Assembly (NCBI GenBank): GCA_040385875.1
Contig: JAZKGO010000010.1
Coordinates: forward strand, 9,443 to 73,442
DNA: 64,000 bases
Source: JANMZR01 sp040385875
GTDB taxonomy: Bacteria; Bacteroidota; Bacteroidia; Cytophagales; Spirosomataceae
Direction: 5' to 3'
Shown: piece after piece, positions 41,259 through 49,961 of the stretch
Layout of the letters: the number at the start of each line of letters is the position of its first letter
How positions within the stretch are numbered: the stretch's first letter is position 1
Program-made: the position numbers and the translations under genes
The notes under the pieces: model-generated
The model's input: the letters and a program-made list of their open reading frames with translations, nothing else
What the model was told of the DNA's origin: nothing
The model's database searches: none

Positions 41259-42878
41259 TTATTGTTTGATTGCCACTGGTTTTGTGTAAAAGAAATCAGG
41301 GCGAATATTGATCATGGCATAAAACCAAGTGCCTGTTTTGTTAAATCCTTTGGCAGCCACATCAGTAGTGGCTTGCCCTTTTGCAAAAGCCATATTATCT
41401 GTTGCCATCATTACGGAATATCCCAGTTCCAAGTTGGTGAATTTATTCATGTTGTAATTCAACAAGAAGTCAATTTCATTGCCCAATTTTGTACCTACTA
41501 ATGAACCGTCAGCTTTTTTAGTAGCTTTATTCAGACTGAAAAAGTGATAGTCAGCCCCAATTGAAATTGCATTGGTGGCATATTTTGCTTTTATATAGGC
41601 ATTGTTCAAACCTCCTGCAGGTGAGTTGGTGCCCACATAGAAATAATCCATGTATCCCCAATGCTTATGTGGAGTTCCATAAAGTGGATCAAACCTACTA
41701 TTTTTACCATTAGACCCTTTATAGTTATTCAATGCCGAAGAGCCGTCATTGCCAGAAAGAACATCATAACCACCTGTAAATGAGAGGTTTCCTTTTTGAT
41801 AAGTTGCCGCTGCCGTATAGTGGTAGGCATCCATTTCGTTGCCCTCACGATCTTTACCCGTTTGACCATAATAAGCTACCTGAAAAGCGATTTTGCCAAA
41901 ACCTGAAGCGTTACCTAAAGTATGGTTAACCATTAACCCATAGGTATTTCTGGCTCTTGATTGAAGGTAATTAAAGTCGTCTGTTGTGGCTGATGAGATA
42001 AATCTGCGACCATAAACATAGCCTGTAGCTGCATTACCCACTGAATCAAGTTTGTAAGCTCTAAAATTATCTTGAAAATATAGGCCTGAGAATTTTGTTT
42101 GCTTGAATTTTTTTGAAATGTACACAGTTTTGAATGACTGATAATCCTGACTGGCACCATTGGTTGAGGGTGGATTTACCCATGCCAATCCGCCTGTTTT
42201 TGAGCTATTAGCCCCAGCAGCACCGCCAACCGTCAATGGAATAATTCCTGCCGGAGTAGGTACTAGATTTCCTGCTGAAGTGCGAGTGGTAGCACTGATA
42301 TTGGCAGGCACATAACCTGTACCCACCGTTCCAAAGCCGTCATTATTTTGGTTAAAGGCATAACCGATGTCAAACTGCCATCCATTATGCACTCCTTTTA
42401 GAAGCGCCATGTCATGACGACGACCTTGTTGTAACCAATCCAAATTACCAATCAATCGAACGTCATCATAAATCAATTCCTGGCGACCAATTTTTACTGA
42501 CAATTGATCGAACATTTTAAATTTGATTGTAGTATCCGCTTTATTGGCTAAAGTAATTTCACTCCAACCTTCGTGCAGCATCAGTCTCGAGCCATCAGCA
42601 TTTGAAATACTGGAAGCATCTTGCCCCCAAACTCTAACATCTTGTACGGTAGCACCAAAAGTGACCCTATCCCATTTATAACCGAAGTTAAGTCTGGTGC
42701 GTTGCGAGGTAAAACCCGCTTTTTTAGAGCCAATAGGCACTAAATTGCCTAGGCCATTGCGTACTTCAGTACGTGTGCGCATTTGTCCTGTTAAAGAAAT
42801 TTGGGCATTTACCTCATAGATACCCAAGGTTACTAGCACTAATGGCAGTAGAATTTTGCATTTGTTGTTTTTTTTCAT
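41259..42878 (-). CDS. Alginate-export-family outer-membrane porin of the nitrate operon
   Basis: 539 residues with a signal peptide (to VNAQ, about residue 26) and amphipathic strands throughout (RTRLNFGYKWDRVTFGATVQD, QLSVKIGRQELIYDD), ending in an aromatic-rich terminal strand with FFYTKPVAIK. This matches the alginate-export/OprD-like porin family (PF13372). Encoded between narK and nrtA, it most likely lets nitrate/nitrite through the outer membrane; that role is inferred from position, not shown by residues. Confidence 0.78.
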   Translation of the reverse strand: MKKNNKCKILLPLVLVTLGIYEVNAQISLTGQMRTRTEVRNGLGNLVPIGSKKAGFTSQRTRLNFGYKWDRVTFGATVQDVRVWGQDASSISNADGSRLMLHEGWSEITLANKADTTIKFKMFDQLSVKIGRQELIYDDVRLIGNLDWLQQGRRHDMALLKGVHNGWQFDIGYAFNQNNDGFGTVGTGYVPANISATTRTSAGNLVPTPAGIIPLTVGGAAGANSSKTGGLAWVNPPSTNGASQDYQSFKTVYISKKFKQTKFSGLYFQDNFRAYKLDSVGNAATGYVYGRRFISSATTDDFNYLQSRARNTYGLMVNHTLGNASGFGKIAFQVAYYGQTGKDREGNEMDAYHYTAAATYQKGNLSFTGGYDVLSGNDGSSALNNYKGSNGKNSRFDPLYGTPHKHWGYMDYFYVGTNSPAGGLNNAYIKAKYATNAISIGADYHFFSLNKATKKADGSLVGTKLGNEIDFLLNYNMNKFTNLELGYSVMMATDNMAFAKGQATTDVAAKGFNKTGTWFYAMINIRPDFFYTKPVAIKQ

Positions 42879-42925
42879 TTTTTTTGTGATTAATTGTAAG
42901 ATTTGAACAGAGTTTTACTTTTTTT

Positions 42926-42962
42926 GCCCGAATTGAGACCCTCATCTCTTTCGGGCTTTTTT
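42926..42962 (+). terminator. Terminator-like hairpin facing against the nitrate operon
   Basis: GCCCGAA-tt-GAGA...TCTC-t-TTCGGGC followed by TTTTTT on the forward strand. This reads as a classical terminator for forward transcription, opposite to narK and the porin gene between which it lies. On the reverse strand it has an A-run instead, so it should not end the operon transcript. Confidence 0.6.
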
Positions 42963-42966
42963 ATGT

Positions 42967-44262
42967 TTAACCTAATTGGTAAGCTGGTTCTTGTTTAGTT
43001 TCTTTTTCAAAATTTACGACTGAGACTATTATTCCAATTACAATAGCTACACTGCCGATAATCATGAATGCTTGTGAATAAGATAAGTTTTGTGATTTGA
43101 ATAAAAAGCCCATTAGCATTCCGCCAATATTTCCACCAGCGCCCACTACCCCCGAAACCATTCCTACACCTTTTTTATTGATAAATGGCACAATCGAGTA
43201 AGTGGCTCCGTTGCTCATTTTTAGGAACATCGCAAAAGTTAGCATTGATAATACAGCCAAAGTAAAGTTTCCTGAGCTAGCGAACATGGTAATGCCAATG
43301 CCTTCAAAAACTAGCATCGTAGCCAGCAATAGTGATTTGCCTTTTAAGCCATATTTTAAGCCAACTTTATCGGCAAAAATTCCACCCATTGCCCTAGCGA
43401 AAATATTCATAAAACCAAATAGCATCGCCCAGAAGCCCGCCTCTGTTTCAGTCAATTTAAAATTGTCGAAAAAGTAAAGTGCTGCCACGCCATCAAAGGT
43501 AATTTCCATTCCGAAGCAAGCTGCATACGCCAATGACAAAGCCAATACTCTTTTGTCAGATATTGCTGATAAAAAACTGATTCCTACAGCTTCAGATTTT
43601 TCTCTTACAATTTCATCATAATTACCTGCTGGTGTATCTTTTGTGTATTTATAGTATACAAAAGCCATTATCAATAATAAGACTCCTGGAAAAATCATTG
43701 CTAGCCTCCAAGCTTCTCCTTTTGTATAACCAAAACCCACAATTGTAGCCATTAAAACTGGCATTGCTAATTGAGTGATGCCTCCACCTAAATTACCCCA
43801 GCCACCGGCTACCGCATTGGCAGTACCTTTAATATTGGGTGCAAACATCATTGAAGTATGGAATTGGGTGATTACAAAAGAGGCGCCTATTACACCGATG
43901 GCTAATCTAAATAGCAAAAATGTGGTGTAATCAGTGGCCAAACCCACGCACATTACAGGAATTGAACAAATAGCAAGCAGTGCAGTATACGTTTTACGTG
44001 GACCAATTGTATCACATAACTTGCCTATTATCAACCTTGCAAAAATGGTTGCTGAAACCGAAGCAATAATGATATTTCCAATTTGACCTTTCGACAAACC
44101 GAGGTCTGCACGAATAGCTGGCATAAGTGGTGCTAAACCAAACCAGCCGAAAAAGCAAACAAAAAAGGTAAGCCAAGTAATATGAAAGGTCCGCATTTGC
44201 ACCCCCTTGAATGATAATATATCGAGTTTATGTAAAGGTTTTGCTTCCGTTGAATTGCTCAT
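42967..44262 (-). CDS. narK: MFS nitrate/nitrite transporter
   Basis: 431 residues with twelve hydrophobic segments. MFS motif A is GKLCDTIGPRK; helix 5 carries the nitrate-porter signature AGGWGNLGGGI and helix 11 the second one, AGGNIGG (in VGAGGNIGGMLMGF). An arginine near residue 82 (RLAIG) corresponds to the nitrate-binding Arg. It would import nitrate or exchange it for nitrite across the inner membrane, alongside the ABC system. 66 bases after cobA, so probably on one transcript. Confidence 0.92.
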   Translation of the reverse strand: MSNSTEAKPLHKLDILSFKGVQMRTFHITWLTFFVCFFGWFGLAPLMPAIRADLGLSKGQIGNIIIASVSATIFARLIIGKLCDTIGPRKTYTALLAICSIPVMCVGLATDYTTFLLFRLAIGVIGASFVITQFHTSMMFAPNIKGTANAVAGGWGNLGGGITQLAMPVLMATIVGFGYTKGEAWRLAMIFPGVLLLIMAFVYYKYTKDTPAGNYDEIVREKSEAVGISFLSAISDKRVLALSLAYAACFGMEITFDGVAALYFFDNFKLTETEAGFWAMLFGFMNIFARAMGGIFADKVGLKYGLKGKSLLLATMLVFEGIGITMFASSGNFTLAVLSMLTFAMFLKMSNGATYSIVPFINKKGVGMVSGVVGAGGNIGGMLMGFLFKSQNLSYSQAFMIIGSVAIVIGIIVSVVNFEKETKQEPAYQLG

Positions 44263-44328
44263 GATTGAAATATTTAATTGATTTTGTCTTTCCTTAAATT
44301 TTGAAATTGTTAATATTGATTATTGTTA

Positions 44329-45093
44329 CTAATAGTGAAAATTTTTATTTTCTATTTTTTCGACTAACATTTTATAACTTTCGTGAAGACCCACAACCTC
44401 CCCAATTACTATTACTGCAGGATTTGAGAGGCCCTTGTTTTCAGCCAACTCTACCATTTCACTCACTTGACCAATCACATAATTCTCGTCTCTTTTTGTT
44501 CCGTTTTGGATAATCGCCATGGGCGTCTCTCCTTTTCCATTTTTTTGAAAAAGCTTACATATTTCAGCAAGCTTGCTCATCCCCATTAATATTACAATGG
44601 TAGCCGATGAATGAGCTGCCCAAATAAGGTCGTCAGATAAGTTGCCTTCTTTAGTGGTGCCTGTTAATACCCAAAAGCTATCGGCCACACCACGAGAAGT
44701 AACTGGTATCCCTATTGAGGCAGGTGCTGCAATGGCAGAAGTAACGCCGGATATCACTTCACATTCAATATTAAAGTTTCGGGCATATTCAATTTCTTCA
44801 AAACCACGACCAAACACAAATGGATCGCCACCTTTCAATCGTACCACGTGCCCATACATTAAGGCGTTGTCAACAATCAGCTTATTAATTTGATCTTGCG
44901 TATATATATAAGTACCCTTGCGCTTGCCTACGTACACGAGACGTACATTAGGTTTGGCATATTCTAATAATTCTTTATTGGCTAAAGCATCGTAAAGTAT
45001 TACATCTGCTTTTTTTATTGCTCTTATACCTTTCAAAGTAATCAATTCTATATCTCCAGGGCCAGCACCTATTAATGTTACCTTATTTTCCAT
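44329..45093 (-). CDS. cobA: Uroporphyrinogen-III C-methyltransferase
   Basis: Start set at 45093 (MENKVTLIGAGPGD), where the family normally begins; the upstream frame adds 18 poorly conserved residues. The Rossmann-like SAM-binding pattern is intact: GAGPGDIELITLKG, the VYVGKRKG loop, RLKGGDPFVFGRG, and GVTSAIAAPASIGIPVTSRG. It methylates uroporphyrinogen III to precorrin-2, the first step to siroheme, the cofactor of NirB. Dehydrogenase and ferrochelatase activities are not fused and must lie elsewhere. Confidence 0.93.
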   Translation of the reverse strand: MENKVTLIGAGPGDIELITLKGIRAIKKADVILYDALANKELLEYAKPNVRLVYVGKRKGTYIYTQDQINKLIVDNALMYGHVVRLKGGDPFVFGRGFEEIEYARNFNIECEVISGVTSAIAAPASIGIPVTSRGVADSFWVLTGTTKEGNLSDDLIWAAHSSATIVILMGMSKLAEICKLFQKNGKGETPMAIIQNGTKRDENYVIGQVSEMVELAENKGLSNPAVIVIGEVVGLHESYKMLVEKIENKNFHY

Positions 45094-45130
45094 ATTATTC
45101 TTACTTTTAATTGTACTATTCTTATATTTA

Positions 45131-45146
45131 TGAGTAAAAATACTCA
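45131..45146. promoter_or_regulatory. Candidate dyad 1, cobA side
   Basis: TGAGTA-AAAA-TACTCA, perfect arms, downstream of the proposed cobA promoter, so it could act as DNA operator or as a short mRNA hairpin 38 bases before the start codon. Confidence 0.4.
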
Positions 45147-45306
45147 ATTTAGATACTACTTTATTTTTGTATTTTTTCTAAATTATGGTTCAAATTTAGA
45201 CACTAAAATTTACAAAACAAGTTTTTTATTAATTATTTGGTATATTTTTTCATTATTTTTTTCACTTTTTATGTTTTTTTATAAAATATATGTTATTTTT
45301 ACATCG

Positions 45307-45328
45307 AATTAAGTATTTGTACTTAATT
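45307..45328. promoter_or_regulatory. Candidate dyad 2, nirB side
   Basis: AATTAAGTA-TTTG-TACTTAATT, perfect 9-base arms with the same AGTA-N4-TACT core as dyad 1. TACTTAA resembles a NarL heptamer (TACYYMT) except its last base, in tail-to-tail orientation. Confidence 0.45.
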
Positions 45329-45423
45329 GATTTTTTGAATCAAGCAGACGATTACACATTTATACTCAAATACGACGATAAAAATTAGATATTAGCTACT
45401 ATTATAAAGGTGATTAAGAGTAA

Positions 45424-45519
45424 ATGAAATAATTGTAATAGGCAAATGGATGGTTGGCTATAAGTGGTAAAAGCAAAAAATTCGAAAGAGGCTCAAAAGA
45501 ATTAAAGAACAATAAGGAT
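45424..45519 (+). pseudogene. nirB: Broken nirB N-terminus at the contig edge
   Basis: The ATG at 45424 begins a sequence that, read with single-base indels, spells the NirB start: MK then IIVIG, MVGYK, and further on an ERLKRIKE-like part. In the given sequence stop codons interrupt every frame. Indels at A-runs near a contig end look like sequencing or consensus errors rather than a real pseudogene, as the rest of nirB after the gap is intact. Confidence 0.6.
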
Positions 45520-45619
45520 NNNNNNNNNNNNNNNNNNNNNNNNNNNNNNNNNNNNNNNNNNNNNNNNNNNNNNNNNNNNNNNNNNNNNNNNNNNNNNNNN
45601 NNNNNNNNNNNNNNNNNNN
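45520..45619. other. Assembly gap (100 N)
   Basis: Exactly 100 N. The reading before it matches NirB up to about residue 35 and the reading after it resumes at FELVVFGEEPR, where NirB has about residue 30-45. The real missing length is therefore probably only a few bases. Confidence 0.99.
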
Positions 45620-48046
45620 TTTGAACTGGTAGTTTTTGGAGAAGAGCCTCGTGTAGCCTATGACCGTGTTCACCTCTCAGAGTACTTTGGCGAAAAATCA
45701 ATCGAAGAATTGACAATGGCACCATTAAGTTGGTACGAAGAAAATGATATTAAAATTTACCTTTCAGATCCAGTAGTAGATATTGACTGCGAAAACAAAA
45801 CAATTAGGTCACATCATGGGCTCGTTGAAAGCTACGACTATTTAGTATTAGCTACGGGTTCAGCCCCATTTGTACCCTCGATACCTGGTGTCGAAAAAGA
45901 CGGGGTTTTTGTTTATCGTACCATTGAAGATTTAGACATGATGAAAGATCATGCAAAAAAAGCAAAAAAGGGAGCTGTAATTGGAGGAGGCTTATTGGGA
46001 TTGGAAGCAGCTAAAGCCTTGCTTGATTTAGGAATAAAAGATACTCATGTAATCGAGTTCGCACCAAAATTAATGCCACGTCAAATTGATGATTTGGGCT
46101 CTAAAATTTTGGAACACAAACTCAATGACCTCGGAATACAAATACATCTTAATAAAAATACACAGGAAATTACGGGTGACGGCATTATAAATGGTATGTC
46201 TTTTGCCGATGACTCCCACCTTGAGGTAGATATGCTGGTGATTTCGGCAGGAATAAAACCACGTGACGAGCTAGCTAAAATAGCGGGATTAGAAGTAGGT
46301 ACTCGTGGCGGAATTGTTACAAATGAAAAGATGCAAACTTCCGACCCATCCATATTTGCCATTGGTGAATGCGCCTTGGTACATCATATGATTTATGGAT
46401 TAGTAGCACCTGGCTATGAAATGGCCGAAGTAGTGGCAGCAAATTTATTAGATGGTGAAAAAAACTTCACTCCATTTGATATGTCTACTAAATTAAAACT
46501 AATTGGAGTGGATGTGGCAAGCTTTGGGGATCCTTTTATTACTAGCCCAAATGCTAAAACGATTGTATTTGAAGATACCCAAAAGGGTGTCTATAAAAGA
46601 ATGAATATTTCATTGGATGGTAAAGAGCTTTTAGGAGGAATTTTGATTGGTGATGCCGAGCAGTATAATATGTTGTTGCAAACGGTTAAAAATAAAACCA
46701 TATTACCTCCTAATCCTGAAGATTTGATGTTGGGTTCCCGTGGAGGAGCAGGTGAGGATGCTGGCGCTGGTGTGATGAGCTTACCCGAGGATGCACTTAT
46801 TTGCTCATGTGAGTCTGTGAGTAAAGGGGCTATTTGTCATGAAGTAGTAGAGAATAAAATTACCACCTTTGATGGCATCAAAAAATGCACTAAAGCTGGC
46901 ACTGGTTGTGGGGGTTGCGTGCCAATGGTAAAAGACATTATCAATGGAACACTTAAGGCTCAAGGGGTATATATCAGAAATACAATTTGTGAACATTTCG
47001 ATTATACACGTCAGGAATTATTTGATTTGGTAAAAATAAATGAATTAAAGACATACAATGCAGTATTAGATAAATTCGGAAAAGGCGATGGTTGCGAGCT
47101 ATGCAAGCCGCCAGTTGCTTCTATTTTGGCCAGCCTTTGGAACGAAATGATTCTTCAAAAAGGCAATGCTACCGTTCAAGATTCTAATGACCGTTATTTA
47201 GCAAATATTCAAAAAGGTGGAACCTACTCAGTAGTACCTAGAATACCAGGTGGTGAAATCACACCTGAAAAATTGATTACTATCGGACAAGTTGCTCAAA
47301 AATACAACTTATATACTAAGATCACGGGTGGGCAACGGATCGATATGTTTGGTGCCCATGTGGGTGACCTACCCGATATTTGGGAGGAGCTAATCAATGC
47401 AGGCTTTGAGTCTGGTCATGCTTATGGCAAATCATTGCGTACTGTAAAAAGTTGCGTGGGTTCCACTTGGTGTCGATTTGGCTTGCATGACTCTGTATCA
47501 TTTGCCATTGAAATCGAAGAAAGATACCGAGGATTACGCTCACCCCATAAACTTAAAGGTGGCGTTTCCGGTTGCATCAGAGAATGTGCAGAAGCCCAGA
47601 GCAAAGATTTTGGTATAATCGCCACAGAAAAAGGATGGAACCTTTACGTATGTGGTAATGGTGGCTCAAAGCCTCAACATGCTTTATTAATTGCTGCAGA
47701 TGCCAGTTCAGCAGAAATCATCAAATATATCGATCGCTTTTTAATGTTTTATATCAAAACAGCTGAACCTCTTTCACGAACAGCCACTTGGCTCAATAAA
47801 ATGGAAGGTGGAATCGCTTATTTGAAAAATGTAGTGGTGAATGATAGCCTTGGAATTGGTGAAGCGTTGGAAAAAGAAATGCAGTTCATGGTTGATACCT
47901 ATTCATGCGAATGGAAAGAAGTGGTGGAAAATCCAGAACTACGTAAAAGATTCACCCATTTTGTAAATGCACCAGAGGTAAAAGACCCCTCTGTGAAATT
48001 TGCCGAAATGCGTGAGCAGAAAAAAGCCATTGAATGGGCTAAATAG
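45620..48046 (+). CDS. nirB: Nitrite reductase large subunit (5' end in gap)
   Basis: The coding frame is open from the gap edge (FELVVFGEEPR...) for 808 codons. Order: FAD/NAD(P)H reductase domain, a BFD-like 2Fe-2S domain (CSCESVSKG ... GTGCGGCVP), a second such region (CELCKPP), then the nitrite/sulfite reductase core, with siroheme/4Fe-4S ligands in SCVGSTWCRFG (C-x5-C from 47453) and SGCIRECAEA (C-x3-C near 47572-47584). It reduces nitrite to ammonium in the cytosol. The internal TTG/ATG near 45710 are not starts. nirD follows after 59 bases. Confidence 0.93.
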   Translation, partial: FELVVFGEEPRVAYDRVHLSEYFGEKSIEELTMAPLSWYEENDIKIYLSDPVVDIDCENKTIRSHHGLVESYDYLVLATGSAPFVPSIPGVEKDGVFVYRTIEDLDMMKDHAKKAKKGAVIGGGLLGLEAAKALLDLGIKDTHVIEFAPKLMPRQIDDLGSKILEHKLNDLGIQIHLNKNTQEITGDGIINGMSFADDSHLEVDMLVISAGIKPRDELAKIAGLEVGTRGGIVTNEKMQTSDPSIFAIGECALVHHMIYGLVAPGYEMAEVVAANLLDGEKNFTPFDMSTKLKLIGVDVASFGDPFITSPNAKTIVFEDTQKGVYKRMNISLDGKELLGGILIGDAEQYNMLLQTVKNKTILPPNPEDLMLGSRGGAGEDAGAGVMSLPEDALICSCESVSKGAICHEVVENKITTFDGIKKCTKAGTGCGGCVPMVKDIINGTLKAQGVYIRNTICEHFDYTRQELFDLVKINELKTYNAVLDKFGKGDGCELCKPPVASILASLWNEMILQKGNATVQDSNDRYLANIQKGGTYSVVPRIPGGEITPEKLITIGQVAQKYNLYTKITGGQRIDMFGAHVGDLPDIWEELINAGFESGHAYGKSLRTVKSCVGSTWCRFGLHDSVSFAIEIEERYRGLRSPHKLKGGVSGCIRECAEAQSKDFGIIATEKGWNLYVCGNGGSKPQHALLIAADASSAEIIKYIDRFLMFYIKTAEPLSRTATWLNKMEGGIAYLKNVVVNDSLGIGEALEKEMQFMVDTYSCEWKEVVENPELRKRFTHFVNAPEVKDPSVKFAEMREQKKAIEWAK

Positions 48047-48105
48047 GCCTCTAGTGGACGAACAAAAAATATTCAATTAAAATCACAATCATTAAATCAT
48101 AAAAT

Positions 48106-48453
48106 ATGGTTCAGACATTAACCGAAAGCATCACTTGGCAACTCGCTTGCAAAGTGGAGGATGTACCAGCCGACGGCGGTGCATGTGCATTAATCAATGG
48201 CGAACAAATTGCAATTTATAATTTTGCTCGTCGTGGCGAATGGTTCGCCACACACAATTTATGCCCGCATAAACAGCAAATGGCCCTCTCAAGAGGGATG
48301 ATTGGCAGCACATTGGGTGAGCCTAAAGTTGCTTGCCCTTTTCATAAAAAGACTTTTTCATTGAAAACAGGGGCTTGCCTTTCCGGGGAGGAATATCAAA
48401 TAAAAACTTTCGAAGTGAAAGTGGAGAATGGCGAAGTATATATTGGATTTTAA
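48106..48453 (+). CDS. nirD: Nitrite reductase small subunit
   Basis: 115 residues of Rieske-type fold. Unlike E. coli NirD, the 2Fe-2S ligands are retained: C-P-H in HNLCPHKQ and C-P-F-H in ACPFHKKTF. It would assist electron transfer or assembly of NirB. The kinase gene begins at the very next base after its stop. Confidence 0.92.
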   Translation: MVQTLTESITWQLACKVEDVPADGGACALINGEQIAIYNFARRGEWFATHNLCPHKQQMALSRGMIGSTLGEPKVACPFHKKTFSLKTGACLSGEEYQIKTFEVKVENGEVYIGF

Positions 48454-49923
48454 TTGGTTGATAACCCAGCTAATTTGAAGCAAACAATTGATAAACAGGT
48501 ATTTAACAAACTTACAAAGCTATATTTACTGGCTTTGGTGGCGGTAGCCTTTATTTCTTTGCTAGGCCAGCTTATCATCCAATTGTTTTTGACTGAATCG
48601 TTAAATGATGCCCACGTAGTGAATATTGCAGGAAGGCAGAGGATGCTCAGTCAAAAGCTTTCGAAGACTGCCACCTTACTCTGCGATACAACCATTTTCA
48701 CTAATCATTCTATCAATTATAAGAACGAATTGGTTAAAACGATTGACCTCTGGGCCAAAAGTCACAACGGTTTGATGAATGGCCAGTTGCAGGTAGATAA
48801 AAATATTAAGGTTAAAAACAGCCCAAAAATAGATTCCCTTTTCTTAATACTTGACCCTATTTTTAAAACCATCTATTTCAATTCAAAACTTTTAGTGCAG
48901 GATGGAAATATAAAACAAAGTGATGGGGATACCCCACTTTTCAAAATCTTATCCAATGAGGGTAAATTTTTAGAAACCATGATAAATATTGTTTCTGAAT
49001 ATGATTTAGAGGCGCAAGAAAGGGTAAACAATACTAAAAAGATAGAATTATTACTATTCGTTTTACTTTTTACGGTATTACTATTAGAAGGCATCTTAAT
49101 TTTCAAACCTATTGCCAATAATATTAGGCTGGTTATCAAGCAGTTAACTGATTCAGAAAGTAATCTACAAATTGCCAACGAAGACTTAACCCTATCGAAC
49201 TACGCTTTGATAGAGGCCAAAAAGGAACTTGAAATAGCCACTGAAGAAAAGTATAAACTTCAATTAGCCAAAGAAAAAATTCGTTCTTCTTCACTGATTG
49301 AAGGGCAAGAATTAGAACGTAAACGACTGGCACTAGAACTGCATGATGGTATTGGACAAATGCTCACAGGATTAAGGTTGCAAACTGAACATCTAAAAAG
49401 TAATACCACACAAAATGAAAAAACGATTAAATCAGTTGATAATTTACAAAGCCTAATTGTGGAAACTATTGAAGCCACAAGATCGGCTTCATTCAACTTA
49501 GCTCCCTCGGTATTAAGCGATTTTGGATTAACAGCTGCCATCAAATTGCTGATAGATAAGCAAAAAATAAGCAGTCAAATACCTATCGAATTCAACAGCG
49601 TTTTTGATAAAAGAATTACCGAAAATATAGAAATTGGTTTATATAGAATAGTGCAGGAAGGTATTAATAATGCATTGAAGCATTCTGAGGCCAAAAAAAT
49701 ATCAATCCAACTCTACCAAAGAAAGCAAGAGTTGGTTTTGATAATAGCAGACGATGGTAAAGGAATGGAAACAAAAAAGAACGCAAAAAAAATAACTATT
49801 GGCGGAAGTGGAATCAATAATATGCAAACAAGGGCTGAACTATTGGATGGTGAATTCTTGATTGAATCGGAAAAAAACAAAGGAACAAAAATTACGGTAA
49901 TCGTACCGAGAATAGGAATATAG
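48454..49923 (+). CDS. NarX-like nitrate-sensing histidine kinase
   Basis: 489 residues from a TTG directly after the nirD stop (no ATG is available near; a TTG at 48475 is an alternative). Two membrane helices (about 22-45 and 195-215) enclose a periplasmic PilJ/NarX-type helical sensor with the P-box-like NIAGRQRMLSQKL (57-69), the nitrate contact in NarX. Then a coiled linker, HisKA_3 ELERKRLALELHDGIGQ (phospho-His H297) and an HATPase with DDGKGM and GGSGINNM. Pairs with the NarL-like regulator 29 to 38 bases downstream. Confidence 0.88.
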   Translation: MVDNPANLKQTIDKQVFNKLTKLYLLALVAVAFISLLGQLIIQLFLTESLNDAHVVNIAGRQRMLSQKLSKTATLLCDTTIFTNHSINYKNELVKTIDLWAKSHNGLMNGQLQVDKNIKVKNSPKIDSLFLILDPIFKTIYFNSKLLVQDGNIKQSDGDTPLFKILSNEGKFLETMINIVSEYDLEAQERVNNTKKIELLLFVLLFTVLLLEGILIFKPIANNIRLVIKQLTDSESNLQIANEDLTLSNYALIEAKKELEIATEEKYKLQLAKEKIRSSSLIEGQELERKRLALELHDGIGQMLTGLRLQTEHLKSNTTQNEKTIKSVDNLQSLIVETIEATRSASFNLAPSVLSDFGLTAAIKLLIDKQKISSQIPIEFNSVFDKRITENIEIGLYRIVQEGINNALKHSEAKKISIQLYQRKQELVLIIADDGKGMETKKNAKKITIGGSGINNMQTRAELLDGEFLIESEKNKGTKITVIVPRIGI

Positions 49924-49961
49924 AAAATAGCCTTTAGGGCTCAAAATATAAATTGAATAAA

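Larger units (their letters stand above)
45094..45423. promoter_or_regulatory. Divergent cobA / nirB regulatory region
   Basis: Reverse: CTTG - 19 bases - TAAATTTG (45191-45198) is a good match to a Bacteroidota promoter about 98 bases before cobA. Two perfect dyads share AGTA-N4-TACT: TGAGTA-AAAA-TACTCA (45131-45146) in the cobA leader and AATTAAGTA-TTTG-TACTTAATT (45307-45328), about 96 bases before nirB. The rest is very AT-rich. The dyads are candidate sites for the NarL-like or a nitrogen regulator. Confidence 0.5.

Noticed and set aside
45148..45423. Riboswitch in the cobA/nirB spacer
   Set aside because: Apart from short dyads the region is nearly pure A/T with no conserved riboswitch core that I can recognise.
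45710..45718. TTG/ATG at 45710-45716 as the nirB start
   Set aside because: Thirty in-frame codons before it (FELVVFGEEPR, YDRVHLSEYFG) are conserved NirB sequence.
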